Shown: positions 7,418 to 14,908 of the stretch, in pieces | How positions within the stretch are numbered: the first letter of the stretch is position 1 | Layout of the letters: every line of letters begins with the position of its first letter | Source: a virus | Direction: 5' to 3' (one strand) | Length of the DNA: 39,477 nucleotides | IMG/VR virus record: IMGVR_UViG_3300042691_007968 | Coordinates: 1-39,477 of that record | Notes under the pieces: generated by a model | What the model saw: only the letters and a program-made list of their open reading frames with translations | The model's database searches: none | What the model was told of the DNA's origin: nothing | Program-made: the position numbers and the translations under genes

Positions 7418-7688
7418 TTGTTTTATTTTTTATATCTTTCAATGCTCTTTTAACCTGATTTGGGTTAATGTTACATTTTGTACATAATGGATCGTCATTG
7501 TATATAGAAAGTTTTTCATTACATTTCTTACAAACACGATTCTTTCCTTTTCTTTTCTGTCTTCTAGTTTGTATATATCGTTGTGCTATTTTTTCTTTAG
7601 TAGCAGAATCTCTACACTTTTCAGAACAATATATTTGATAAGAAATTAATGATTCAAAATTATGATCACACCATTTACAATTTTTCAT
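7401..7688 (-). CDS. Small double zinc-finger protein
   Basis: This is a 95-residue basic protein with two Cys clusters. The first is CKWC (residues 4-7) with CSEKC (21-25), and the second is CKKC (53-56) with CTKC (69-72). Each set of four Cys could hold one zinc ion. The region between and the C-terminus are rich in Lys and Arg, which suggests nucleic-acid binding. The specific function is unknown. It overlaps the nuclease gene upstream by 14 nt and the RuvC-like gene downstream, placing it within the recombination operon. Confidence 0.75.
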   Translation of the reverse strand: MKNCKWCDHNFESLISYQIYCSEKCRDSATKEKIAQRYIQTRRQKRKGKNRVCKKCNEKLSIYNDDPLCTKCNINPNQVKRALKDIKNKTNDKRK

Positions 7689-8538
7689 CTTCTAGCAACT
7701 CCAGAGGTCTAAGTTTAATTACCCCTGTCTCTGCTTCAGCACATGCTTTTTGAATTGGACATACTTTACAAATTTTAGAGTTTGACCTATAAGGCTTCTG
7801 TGGCAAATTTCTTTCCTGCCAAGCCTTATAAACTTCCCTCATCCAATCAAATGCCTGGTCTACCCACCGACGGTAATGATCATTTACTACTACAGGTAAA
7901 GTTAATAACTCATGATTATTTTTATTTTCATAAATCATTACGCCTTTACCAATTTTCCAAACCTTCATATATATTAGCAACTGCATAAGATGACCCATCT
8001 TAGGCTTTCTGCTATTCTTTTTATATTCAAATCCTTCGTTAGTAATTGTTTTAATTTCACCAACTAGTCTTTCTCCATTATAGTTAAGCATAACGTCGCC
8101 GTAACCATCAAAAGGAGGGTCTTCTGTTTTAACTCTAAACTCCATTGCTGGATGAGTCTGCTTATTATACTTACGTGGGATTGTATCCATCTCCATTGTT
8201 TCATCAAGAAGGCCAGCGTCTTTGATTGCTTCTTGAATTCTTTCATGGCCTAACGTTCCATTTGTTCTGTTTGCAACACCATATGCATCTGAATTATCAT
8301 GATGAACCTGCCCATCAAAAGCCAAGAACCAATATCTTGGACATTCTCCAGCACCATATGTTAGCGCTGATGCAGAAAAGTTTGTTTTTTTACTAAACCT
8401 TGGTTTTGTTTTTGTAAGATATCCAGACTCTATTTTTTGAATTAAGCCCTCTATAAAACTAGTATCCTCTTCTGGATAATTACTTTTCTTTTTACCTGCA
8501 TCTTTTATCATAACTTGCTGTAATAAATTTTTTGTCAT
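7675..8538 (-). CDS. Cas4/RecB-like PD-(D/E)XK exonuclease with Fe-S cysteines
   Basis: This 287-residue protein has all the marks of the Cas4/RecB/AddB nuclease group: a first Cys in GAGECPRYW (C66), H98, D148 in GYGDVM, the E161-I-K163 catalytic pair in VGEIKT, Q186 and Y190 in MQLLIYM, and three closely spaced C-terminal Cys (C257, C260, C266). With C66 these would bind a 4Fe-4S cluster. Such phage enzymes trim DNA ends for recombination or replication. No CRISPR array or other cas gene is present, so adaptation is not implied. The gene has its own extended -10 promoter and an AAGGA site before the ATG. Confidence 0.85.
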   Translation of the reverse strand: MTKNLLQQVMIKDAGKKKSNYPEEDTSFIEGLIQKIESGYLTKTKPRFSKKTNFSASALTYGAGECPRYWFLAFDGQVHHDNSDAYGVANRTNGTLGHERIQEAIKDAGLLDETMEMDTIPRKYNKQTHPAMEFRVKTEDPPFDGYGDVMLNYNGERLVGEIKTITNEGFEYKKNSRKPKMGHLMQLLIYMKVWKIGKGVMIYENKNNHELLTLPVVVNDHYRRWVDQAFDWMREVYKAWQERNLPQKPYRSNSKICKVCPIQKACAEAETGVIKLRPLELLEDEKL

Positions 8539-8560
8539 TTTTTATCCTTAATTTTAGTTA

Positions 8561-8569
8561 ATTATATCA
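8561..8569 (-). promoter_or_regulatory. Extended -10 promoter upstream of the Cas4-like gene
   Basis: TGA TATAAT on the minus strand lies in the 35-nt gap between the 104-residue protein gene and the nuclease gene. The nuclease ATG at 8538 is 22 nt downstream and has an AAGGA site. No -35 consensus is seen. It may launch the operon from the nuclease through the terminase genes. Confidence 0.55.
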
Positions 8570-8573
8570 GATA

Positions 8574-8888
8574 TCATCTAGTTATATATTTTAGTGCAGA
8601 AACAAGATTATTGATAGATTCTGCTGCTGTATAATATAAATTTTTTTTATTTCTATTAGACTTGTCAACATTTGCCATCCAAGTTGCCCTTAATGACATT
8701 TTTGATGCTATAGCCTGTAATCTTACTATCTCTAATGTAGCAACATTCATAGGAATATCTGGCTTCAATATTAATTTGGCTATTGTAGTTAGCGCAACAG
8801 TAAGTTCTTCATCTTCCATATAATCTGATATTTCTGAAAGACCATTAATCATTTCTAATGTTGTTTGATTTGAAACTGTATCATTCAT
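8574..8888 (-). CDS. Helical protein of unknown function
   Basis: This is a 104-residue, predominantly helical protein. The N-terminal part is acidic (ISDYMEDEEL), followed by LEIVRLQAIASKMSLRATWMA and a C-terminal helix SINNLVSALKYITR. I have a vague memory of similar small proteins in actinobacteriophages but no assigned function. Its start overlaps the stop of the 2OG-oxygenase-like gene by 4 nt (ATGA). It is probably the last gene of the replication transcript before the promoter at 8561. Confidence 0.7.
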   Translation of the reverse strand: MNDTVSNQTTLEMINGLSEISDYMEDEELTVALTTIAKLILKPDIPMNVATLEIVRLQAIASKMSLRATWMANVDKSNRNKKNLYYTAAESINNLVSALKYITR

Positions 8889-9487
8889 AACTCTATGGCC
8901 TCTTCAGGAATATTGCACTTTTCTTTCCAATATTTTTCTTTAATTGACATTTTATCGATCCACTCTTTGGTAACTTTTCCTCTTGGATCATTTACTTTAG
9001 TAAAATGACAAAAAATCATATCAAAATAATCATTGCTGTCAAAATCTAAATACTCACGCCAGTGTATTTGATCTGTACCTGAAAACACCAATCCCTGATT
9101 ATTTTTTAATGTTATAGGGTTTCCTTCTATAACTATTGGCCATGGCTTTGTTCCTTTTATTTGAACATCAAAAGTTAGTTTATGATCTTCAAAAGCGTCA
9201 TCAAAATGTGGATATAGTTTTAATTGATATCCCCATTCGGTGGTATATCTTGCAAACTGATATGCGTTTAAGATCCAGTCTTGTCCATATATATCTTGAA
9301 TTGTTTTTTCAAGTTTAAGCCTTATGTCTTCTCCCAAAGATACGAGATATGCTCTATGCCCCATTGAGCGTTGAACAATAGTTGTCTCAAAATCTGTAGA
9401 ATTGACTATATCATAAATATTTTTTATATCTTCATCACTTAAAACATTGTCTACTATAATATTTTCTATTTGTTCCATTGTTTCCAT
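8885..9487 (-). CDS. Putative 2OG-Fe(II) oxygenase-fold protein
   Basis: The product has 200 residues from ATG 9487 or 206 from ATG 9505. The core looks like the double-stranded beta-helix of 2-oxoglutarate/Fe(II) dioxygenases. An HxD pair is visible in LYPHFDDAF (H94, D96), and a distal His is in GTDQIHWREYL (H142), with beta strands KLTFDVQI and WPIVIEG between. The 2OG-binding Arg is not obvious at its usual distance. Similar phage proteins are common and have unknown substrates. The shorter start is preferred because TATAAT ends 6 nt before it, the leaderless spacing seen elsewhere here. The longer start overlaps the upstream gene and lacks a Shine-Dalgarno. Confidence 0.65.
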   Translation of the reverse strand: METMEQIENIIVDNVLSDEDIKNIYDIVNSTDFETTIVQRSMGHRAYLVSLGEDIRLKLEKTIQDIYGQDWILNAYQFARYTTEWGYQLKLYPHFDDAFEDHKLTFDVQIKGTKPWPIVIEGNPITLKNNQGLVFSGTDQIHWREYLDFDSNDYFDMIFCHFTKVNDPRGKVTKEWIDKMSIKEKYWKEKCNIPEEAIEL

Positions 9488-9494
9488 ATATCTA

Positions 9495-9779
9495 TTATAC
9501 ACCATCCACTAGTTGTTCTAATATAGCAAATTCAGTTATAGCCAATCTAATCTTATTGTTTCCATCTCCAATAATAACAATAATTGCTGGGTCATTACCA
9601 TTTTTAATAGCATCTGTTACCACTTTTGCCCATACGTCCTTATTGATTGTAAATGATTTTCCAACTTCTTTAAAATCTACTGTAAAGTTATTCCAGGTGG
9701 CGTCACCTTTATGAGTATTTCTACCAGAATTTTTGTGTTGTTTTGCACCTATCCTTTTGCTTTCATTTTTTTCACTCAT
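9495..9779 (-). CDS. Hjc-like PD-(D/E)XK endonuclease
   Basis: This is a 94-residue basic protein. After a Lys/Arg-rich start (KRIGAKQHKNSGR) come G25-D26 and then VDFKEVGKSFTI with D35-x-K37. This gives the D...(D/E)xK active site of compact archaeal Hjc-type and phage Holliday-junction resolvases. The later helix DVWAKVVTDAIKNGNDPAIIVIIGD fits the same fold. It would cleave branched DNA, making it a second possible resolvase besides the RuvC-like enzyme. Assignment rests on motif spacing by eye. The gene overlaps the small zinc protein by 8 nt upstream. Confidence 0.6.
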   Translation of the reverse strand: MSEKNESKRIGAKQHKNSGRNTHKGDATWNNFTVDFKEVGKSFTINKDVWAKVVTDAIKNGNDPAIIVIIGDGNNKIRLAITEFAILEQLVDGV

Positions 9780-9948
9780 GTCTTTTAGCCTTTTTATATC
9801 CTACTTTAAATAATTGACTTTCAGATAAATGTTTTTTAGAACACATCCAAGAAGACATTCCAGTATCTGCATAAAGACGAAGAGTTTTTACTTCTTCTTT
9901 ACAAATTTTACAAGGAAATTTTCCTTCGTAAATGGTATATTTACTCAC
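9772..9948 (-). CDS. 58-residue zinc-finger protein with GTG start
   Basis: A short gene begins at GTG 9948, overlapping the recA stop by 8 nt (GTGAGTAA), and ends at TGA 9772, overlapping the next ATG by 8 nt. The protein contains FPCKICKEEV and SSWMCSKKHLSE, that is a CxxC pair (C13, C16) and a CxxxH pair (C36, H40) that could bind one zinc. It also has the segment TLRLYADTGMSSW. The exact chain of overlaps on both sides and the fully open frame support it. Function is unknown; nucleic-acid binding near recA is likely. Confidence 0.85.
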   Translation of the reverse strand: MSKYTIYEGKFPCKICKEEVKTLRLYADTGMSSWMCSKKHLSESQLFKVGYKKAKRHE

Positions 9949-10954
9949 CTATTTTATCCTTAATCATTTTTTGTAGATCAAGATCCTCTCTTACACGATT
10001 AACAAATCCCTCTCTACCCTGAACTTTTGAGCCATCTGGAAGTAAATACCATGCGCCAGTTCTTTCAACTATGCCAACAAGTTCAGCAGTGTCAACAAGA
10101 TCAGCGACCCCATCAATGCCCAAGTTATCGCCTCTAAAATAGAAATCATACTCGCCAGACTGAAATGCAGGAGAGGTTTTGGAAAACTGGAGTTCCCATC
10201 TAATCTTTCTACCAATCTTTTCTTCAATAGCCTTGTCACCAACATATATTTTTCCTTTCAATGCCTGATTATCTGATTCAGATGAAAACAGTTTTATTAC
10301 AGTTGATGAATAAAATTTAGTAGCCTGACCACCAGTTGGTTGTTGGCTTGTATACATTGCATTAATGTTATTTCTGGATTGAGAAATAAGAATTAACAAT
10401 GTTGGCTTAACCTTATTATTTGCATAGTTGAGCATTTTCCAAGCATTGCTGAAGTCACGAGACTCTGCACCAATTTGTTTTGTATTTTCTAATTGCTTTA
10501 ATTCTGATGAATCTTTTTCAAAATAAATTGCTGGAAGCAAAGAAGTAATTGAGTCAACAACAATTATGTCAACTCCAGCCTCAATTAGATTTACTCCAAC
10601 ATCTACCATTTCATTAATAGTTCTTGCTTGTGAAACAATTAATTTTGAAGTATCTACACCTAACTTTTCTGCCCAATCTTTGTCGTATGACATTTCTGCA
10701 TCTATCCATGCACATACCTTTCCCTCTTTTTGTGCTAATGCAATTGTTTGAAGGCATAAAGATGATTTTGCACTTGACTTGCTACCCCAAACAAGAACTT
10801 GTCTGCCATACGGTAATCCACCATTTAATGCACGGTTTAGTCCAAAACTTGGAGTTGTAGCATATTCTGTTTTAGGAACTTCATCTCCTACAAGAATGCT
10901 CTTTCTTAATTTAGGATTTAGTTGTGCTAATACATCTTCAAGACTAACCGACAT
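9941..10954 (-). CDS. recA: RecA-like recombinase
   Basis: This 337-residue ATP-dependent strand-exchange protein is typical of the RecA/UvsX family in length and layout. Walker A reads GSKSSAKS at about 57-64, where cellular RecA has GPESSGKT. Walker B is VDIIVVDS (128-135). The L2 DNA-binding loop region is recognisable as PTGGQATKFYSS (207-217). It would act with the phage polymerase, ssDNA-binding protein and resolvases in recombination-dependent replication or repair. A strong site, GGAGGATATAAATG, marks the start, and the gene overlaps the polymerase gene by 11 nt. Confidence 0.92.
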   Translation of the reverse strand: MSVSLEDVLAQLNPKLRKSILVGDEVPKTEYATTPSFGLNRALNGGLPYGRQVLVWGSKSSAKSSLCLQTIALAQKEGKVCAWIDAEMSYDKDWAEKLGVDTSKLIVSQARTINEMVDVGVNLIEAGVDIIVVDSITSLLPAIYFEKDSSELKQLENTKQIGAESRDFSNAWKMLNYANNKVKPTLLILISQSRNNINAMYTSQQPTGGQATKFYSSTVIKLFSSESDNQALKGKIYVGDKAIEEKIGRKIRWELQFSKTSPAFQSGEYDFYFRGDNLGIDGVADLVDTAELVGIVERTGAWYLLPDGSKVQGREGFVNRVREDLDLQKMIKDKIGE

Positions 10955-13900
10955 TTATATCCTCCAATATTACTGTACCGTCTTTAGTTTTACCTAATTC
11001 AAATTTATATGCGTGTCCTTCTTCAATCTTCATATATGCTTTAGCAAATGCAGTAGGAAATACTGTTACTGGATGAAGTTCTCTAGATGTGTCTGCTAGA
11101 GTTAGAGAAGCCATCTTTTTCCCTGCTTTCGTTATCCTAGGTTTAAAGGATACCACAAATAATTCGTCATCCTTATATGGCAACATCCTGTAGTTTAAGA
11201 ATTTAACTAAAGCAGAATCAGATCCTTTTATCTCGTCCACAGGAACAGCACTAACAATTCTGTTATCAGAACAGAGTGCAATATAACTTCGTCCAGCCTC
11301 AATTGTGGTTTGTTCTTCATCAAATACACCAATACTTCCTGTTTTGTCTAATATTTCAACACGAGACCAACCTTTTCCTCGTTTAATTCCTTTTACCATT
11401 CCCATAAGAATAAACGATCCTTTTTCTTCAAAGTCTTCTACTTGATTGATAAAAGCATGATAATGCGAAGGAACTGTTTGTGTAAATTCTGGCAAACCTA
11501 AATACTCATATAGGTTTTCACGAATTTCATTATCGTTTCTTGGATTATCTGGAAATGTAGCAGCACCAATAACTCTTAATGCCTCTAGTGCTCTGCTGTT
11601 GACTCCATTACCTTTTGTAAATGTAAAGGTTTTAACTTCCTCGAAAGACTTAAAAGGTCGTGCCGATATATATCGTTCTGCAATCTTATCAGAGATAAAC
11701 TTGATCCCCGAGAGTCCAAACCGAATGCCTTTGCCCTCAATTTTAAAATCAATATCCGAATCGTTAATGTGAGGTAGTTTAATGCTAATCCCCATTCTTT
11801 TCGCTTCAATAAGATATTCAGTTCGTGCATCTTTGTCCCTTTCATTCTTAAGCAATGAGTACATAAACTCAATTGGATAATAATACTTTAGCCATGCCGT
11901 CCAATACGAGAGCGTAGAGTAAGCAACCGCATGAGACTTGTTGAACGAATAGCCCGCATGCGCCTCAAAGTCATGCCATAAATCACGAGCCTGATTAGGA
12001 CTAACAAACTTAGAAGCCCCATCAACGAACTTATCACGAAAAACATCAAACTCTCTAGCATCTTTCTTTTTGCCAATGATCTTACGAACCTTATCAGCCT
12101 CAGACCAAGACATTCCTCCTAACTGAACACAGGCCTGCATAACCTGCTCTTGGTATAGGATACACCCATATGTTTCTTCTGTGAAAGGCTTCATGGTTTG
12201 ATGAAGATAATTTACAGCCTGCCTACCGTGCTTTCTTTCAATATAATCTTTACCAATAGTATTCATGGCTCCTGGACGAACTAAGGCGTTTGAAGCGGAT
12301 AACTCTGCTAGATTTTTTACACCCATCTTAACTAGCAGATTAGTATATGGTGTTGCTTCACATTGAAATACGCCTTTTGTATAACCTTCAGATAGCATCT
12401 GATAAACCTTAGAATCATCCATATCAAGATTTAAAAGGTTTATCTCAGTACCTTCTCGCTCCTTAATAATTTTTAATGTATCATTAATAACGCTTAAGGT
12501 TTTAAGACCAAGTGCGTCGATCTTGATGAGTCCGATTTTTTCAGCCTCTTCCATGTCAACCGCCACAACAGGAATGCGCTCATCGGAACCAGGAGAATTA
12601 CGTGTCTCCATCGGTGCGTACCTAAAAATAGGATTTTTACTAGTGACAACACCAGCAGCATGAATGCCAGTACCTCTAATACGACCACGAAGTTGTTCTC
12701 CATATTGCTCCACCTCTGGATATTTTTCTCTAAACCAAGCAGTAGTCTTAGATGAGCAATACTCATCCCAAGTATCTACTAACTTCAAGACTTTGTTTAC
12801 ATCTACTAATGGTATATTTAATGCACGAGCAACATCTCGCACAACACCCTTATCTTTAAATTCTAAAAATGTTGCAATAGAAGCAACATGTTTGTATTGT
12901 CTAACAAGATAATCTTTTACTTCATCACGACGAGAGTCTTGAATATCTGTATCAATATCTGGAAAGTCATTACGCTCAGGATTAATAAATCGAAAAAACA
13001 AAAGTCCATGCTCTATCGGGTCAATATCAGTAATTCCAAGTGCATAGCAAAGCAAAGATCCTGCAGAAGATCCACGCCCTGGACCAACCATAATACCTTC
13101 TTTCTTTGCCCAACTAATCATGCTTTGTACAACAAGAAAATATGGTCCAAAGTTTTTATCTTTAATAACTTTAAGTTCTTCTTCAAGTCTATCAATGTAA
13201 ACCTGATTATCAAATAAACCTTTATCTTTTAATCCTTGATAAGCAAGATCTGAAAGTTGTTTGTCTGGATTTTTATACTGAACTGGTAGTAGATTTAGTC
13301 CATCTTGTATATCATAGTCTTCAATCTTATTGGCAAGGTCAATGGTATTTTCATAAATATCAGTTCTCCATACCGCCTGCTTTTCCATTGCCTCTTTGAT
13401 TTCTTCATATGATAATAAATGAATATCAAACTTATTAAACGACATCTGTCTATCTGCACCATATAAATAATCAAGTCGCTTCATTAAATCGCCTTGCTTC
13501 TTAGACTTTTCGTATGTAGCATCTTTTTGAATTTTATTAGAATATGTATTAAGAATTAATTTTAATTCCTGAATTTCTTTTTGTGATTGATCAACATGAT
13601 GACAGTCAGGTGTAACTATAGGTTTGATTTTAAATTCATCTGCTAACTGTAGTATTGTTCTATTAATTGATTCATCATTATGTGGCATAACTTCAAGATA
13701 ATAATCGTCACCAAACTCTTCTTTAAACCATTTAATATATTTCTTTGCCATGCCCAATTCGCCAAGTTCTATTGACTTAGCAACAATTCCACTTGGGCAA
13801 GCAGAAGATACAATAATACCTTCCTTGTACTTAGACAAAACGTCAAAGTCTATTCTTGGCTTTTTATAATATCCTTCTGTCCAAGCAATTTCATTTAGTT

Positions 13901-14222
13901 TGTTTAAGTTTTCTAAGCCCACCTTGTTCTTGGCTAGAAGGATTATATGATTATAAACCATATCTAACTGATCGGTTCGTTCGCTTTTATCTCGTTGATC
14001 AAAGCGATCTTCACACATATACCCTTCTATGCCAAGAATAGGCTTTATTCCATTTGACTTAGCAACACGATACATTTCTCTGTGGCCAGAAAGGGAGCCA
14101 TGGTCAGTAATCGCTATTGCAGGCATACCCAACTTTGTAGCACGATCAACATATTCAGATGGCAACCCAATACCATCAAATAAGGAAAAGTGGGTATGTA
14201 AGTGTAATGGAACGTAGTTCAT
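10944..14222 (-). CDS. dnaE: DNA polymerase III alpha-type (family C) replicative polymerase
   Basis: This is a 1092-residue DnaE-type polymerase, the catalytic enzyme for phage DNA synthesis. The N-terminal PHP domain begins LHLHTHFSLFDG and continues with AITDHGSLSGH. The palm shows GRGSSAGSLL and the catalytic acidic cluster DFPDIDTDI at about residue 420. The FxCEATPYTNLL-type region follows, then EQVMQACVQLGGMSWSEADKVRK (tandem helix-hairpin-helix region near 680-710). A C-terminal OB-like part (about 950-1010) contains FILMGMVKGIKRGKGWSRVEILDKTG. Length is close to bacterial DnaE. No separate proofreading exonuclease is seen in the window; PHP domains can carry that activity when metal residues are intact. 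It lies 3 nt after the ssDNA-binding protein gene. Confidence 0.95.
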   Translation of the reverse strand: MNYVPLHLHTHFSLFDGIGLPSEYVDRATKLGMPAIAITDHGSLSGHREMYRVAKSNGIKPILGIEGYMCEDRFDQRDKSERTDQLDMVYNHIILLAKNKVGLENLNKLNEIAWTEGYYKKPRIDFDVLSKYKEGIIVSSACPSGIVAKSIELGELGMAKKYIKWFKEEFGDDYYLEVMPHNDESINRTILQLADEFKIKPIVTPDCHHVDQSQKEIQELKLILNTYSNKIQKDATYEKSKKQGDLMKRLDYLYGADRQMSFNKFDIHLLSYEEIKEAMEKQAVWRTDIYENTIDLANKIEDYDIQDGLNLLPVQYKNPDKQLSDLAYQGLKDKGLFDNQVYIDRLEEELKVIKDKNFGPYFLVVQSMISWAKKEGIMVGPGRGSSAGSLLCYALGITDIDPIEHGLLFFRFINPERNDFPDIDTDIQDSRRDEVKDYLVRQYKHVASIATFLEFKDKGVVRDVARALNIPLVDVNKVLKLVDTWDEYCSSKTTAWFREKYPEVEQYGEQLRGRIRGTGIHAAGVVTSKNPIFRYAPMETRNSPGSDERIPVVAVDMEEAEKIGLIKIDALGLKTLSVINDTLKIIKEREGTEINLLNLDMDDSKVYQMLSEGYTKGVFQCEATPYTNLLVKMGVKNLAELSASNALVRPGAMNTIGKDYIERKHGRQAVNYLHQTMKPFTEETYGCILYQEQVMQACVQLGGMSWSEADKVRKIIGKKKDAREFDVFRDKFVDGASKFVSPNQARDLWHDFEAHAGYSFNKSHAVAYSTLSYWTAWLKYYYPIEFMYSLLKNERDKDARTEYLIEAKRMGISIKLPHINDSDIDFKIEGKGIRFGLSGIKFISDKIAERYISARPFKSFEEVKTFTFTKGNGVNSRALEALRVIGAATFPDNPRNDNEIRENLYEYLGLPEFTQTVPSHYHAFINQVEDFEEKGSFILMGMVKGIKRGKGWSRVEILDKTGSIGVFDEEQTTIEAGRSYIALCSDNRIVSAVPVDEIKGSDSALVKFLNYRMLPYKDDELFVVSFKPRITKAGKKMASLTLADTSRELHPVTVFPTAFAKAYMKIEEGHAYKFELGKTKDGTVILEDINVG

Positions 14223-14225
14223 CTA

Positions 14226-14888
14226 CTACCAGTCGATATTAGTCGCTGATGTAGATGAAGGCGAATCAAATCCAAGATAGAATGCTTCTTGTTCTGCATA
14301 TGGAACACGTCGCAATGCTTTCTCTAATGGATATGGCTCAAGACCTTCCCAATTAAAAGGCTCCTTATCTGGAGCAGAAGGAATTAAAGTATATGATGTT
14401 TCAGTTCCCTGACCATTACGCTTTAACTTCCATGTAAGGTTGGAGATGCTTCCTGTTTCAAGAGCATACTCACGAATTGTATTAAATGCAGACTGCTTGC
14501 TTACACCCATTGACCAAATTGCAACATAGGGCTTATCTTCGATTCCGTCATCAACAAGAACATTGCAATAAAAACGAAGACGACCACGCCATCCGCTATT
14601 TCCCTTTGGATCTTTGCGATACATTTCTTCTGCCCAGTCACGGCCTTCAGTATCCAAAGTATCTACAGCCTTGCGCTTATAATCTTTTGGATTAGTATGT
14701 TCTTTAACAACAAGAGCAAGTCCACGACCCTCCGTGTAATGTGCAGAGTCTTCATCAAGTTCTTCAATAAAACGAATCTTCACAGATTGTCCATCGGCTA
14801 ACTTCAACCAGCGTACCTTTGGTGCGCCTTCATCATTTTTCTTGTCGAGCAGGGCATTGATATTTTTTAGTCCCTTAATAACGCTCAT
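14226..14888 (-). CDS. Putative ssDNA-binding protein
   Basis: This 220-residue protein has an opening typical of phage gp32/gp2.5-like OB-fold proteins: a short helical, charged N-terminus (GLKNINALLDKK), then KVRWLKLADGQSVKIRFIEEL. It then has a basic, Trp/Tyr-rich middle and ends with Ser/Thr and an acidic-aromatic tail (NIDW). It sits between primase and polymerase and has the strongest promoter seen in the window, which suits a protein needed in bulk. The assignment rests on context and character; no diagnostic motif proves it. The ATG has an AAGGAG site with about 6-nt spacing. Confidence 0.6.
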   Translation of the reverse strand: MSVIKGLKNINALLDKKNDEGAPKVRWLKLADGQSVKIRFIEELDEDSAHYTEGRGLALVVKEHTNPKDYKRKAVDTLDTEGRDWAEEMYRKDPKGNSGWRGRLRFYCNVLVDDGIEDKPYVAIWSMGVSKQSAFNTIREYALETGSISNLTWKLKRNGQGTETSYTLIPSAPDKEPFNWEGLEPYPLEKALRRVPYAEQEAFYLGFDSPSSTSATNIDW

Positions 14889-14908
14889 ATTTTTCTCCTT
14901 TGTTTTAT

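Noticed and set aside
7675-8538. Cas4-like nuclease as evidence of a CRISPR system
   Set aside because: No other cas genes or array; such nucleases are common in phages.
12888-13217. Plus-strand open frame of 109 codons opposite the polymerase gene
   Set aside because: Low-complexity shadow frame with no ribosome site; the polymerase motifs are on the other strand.
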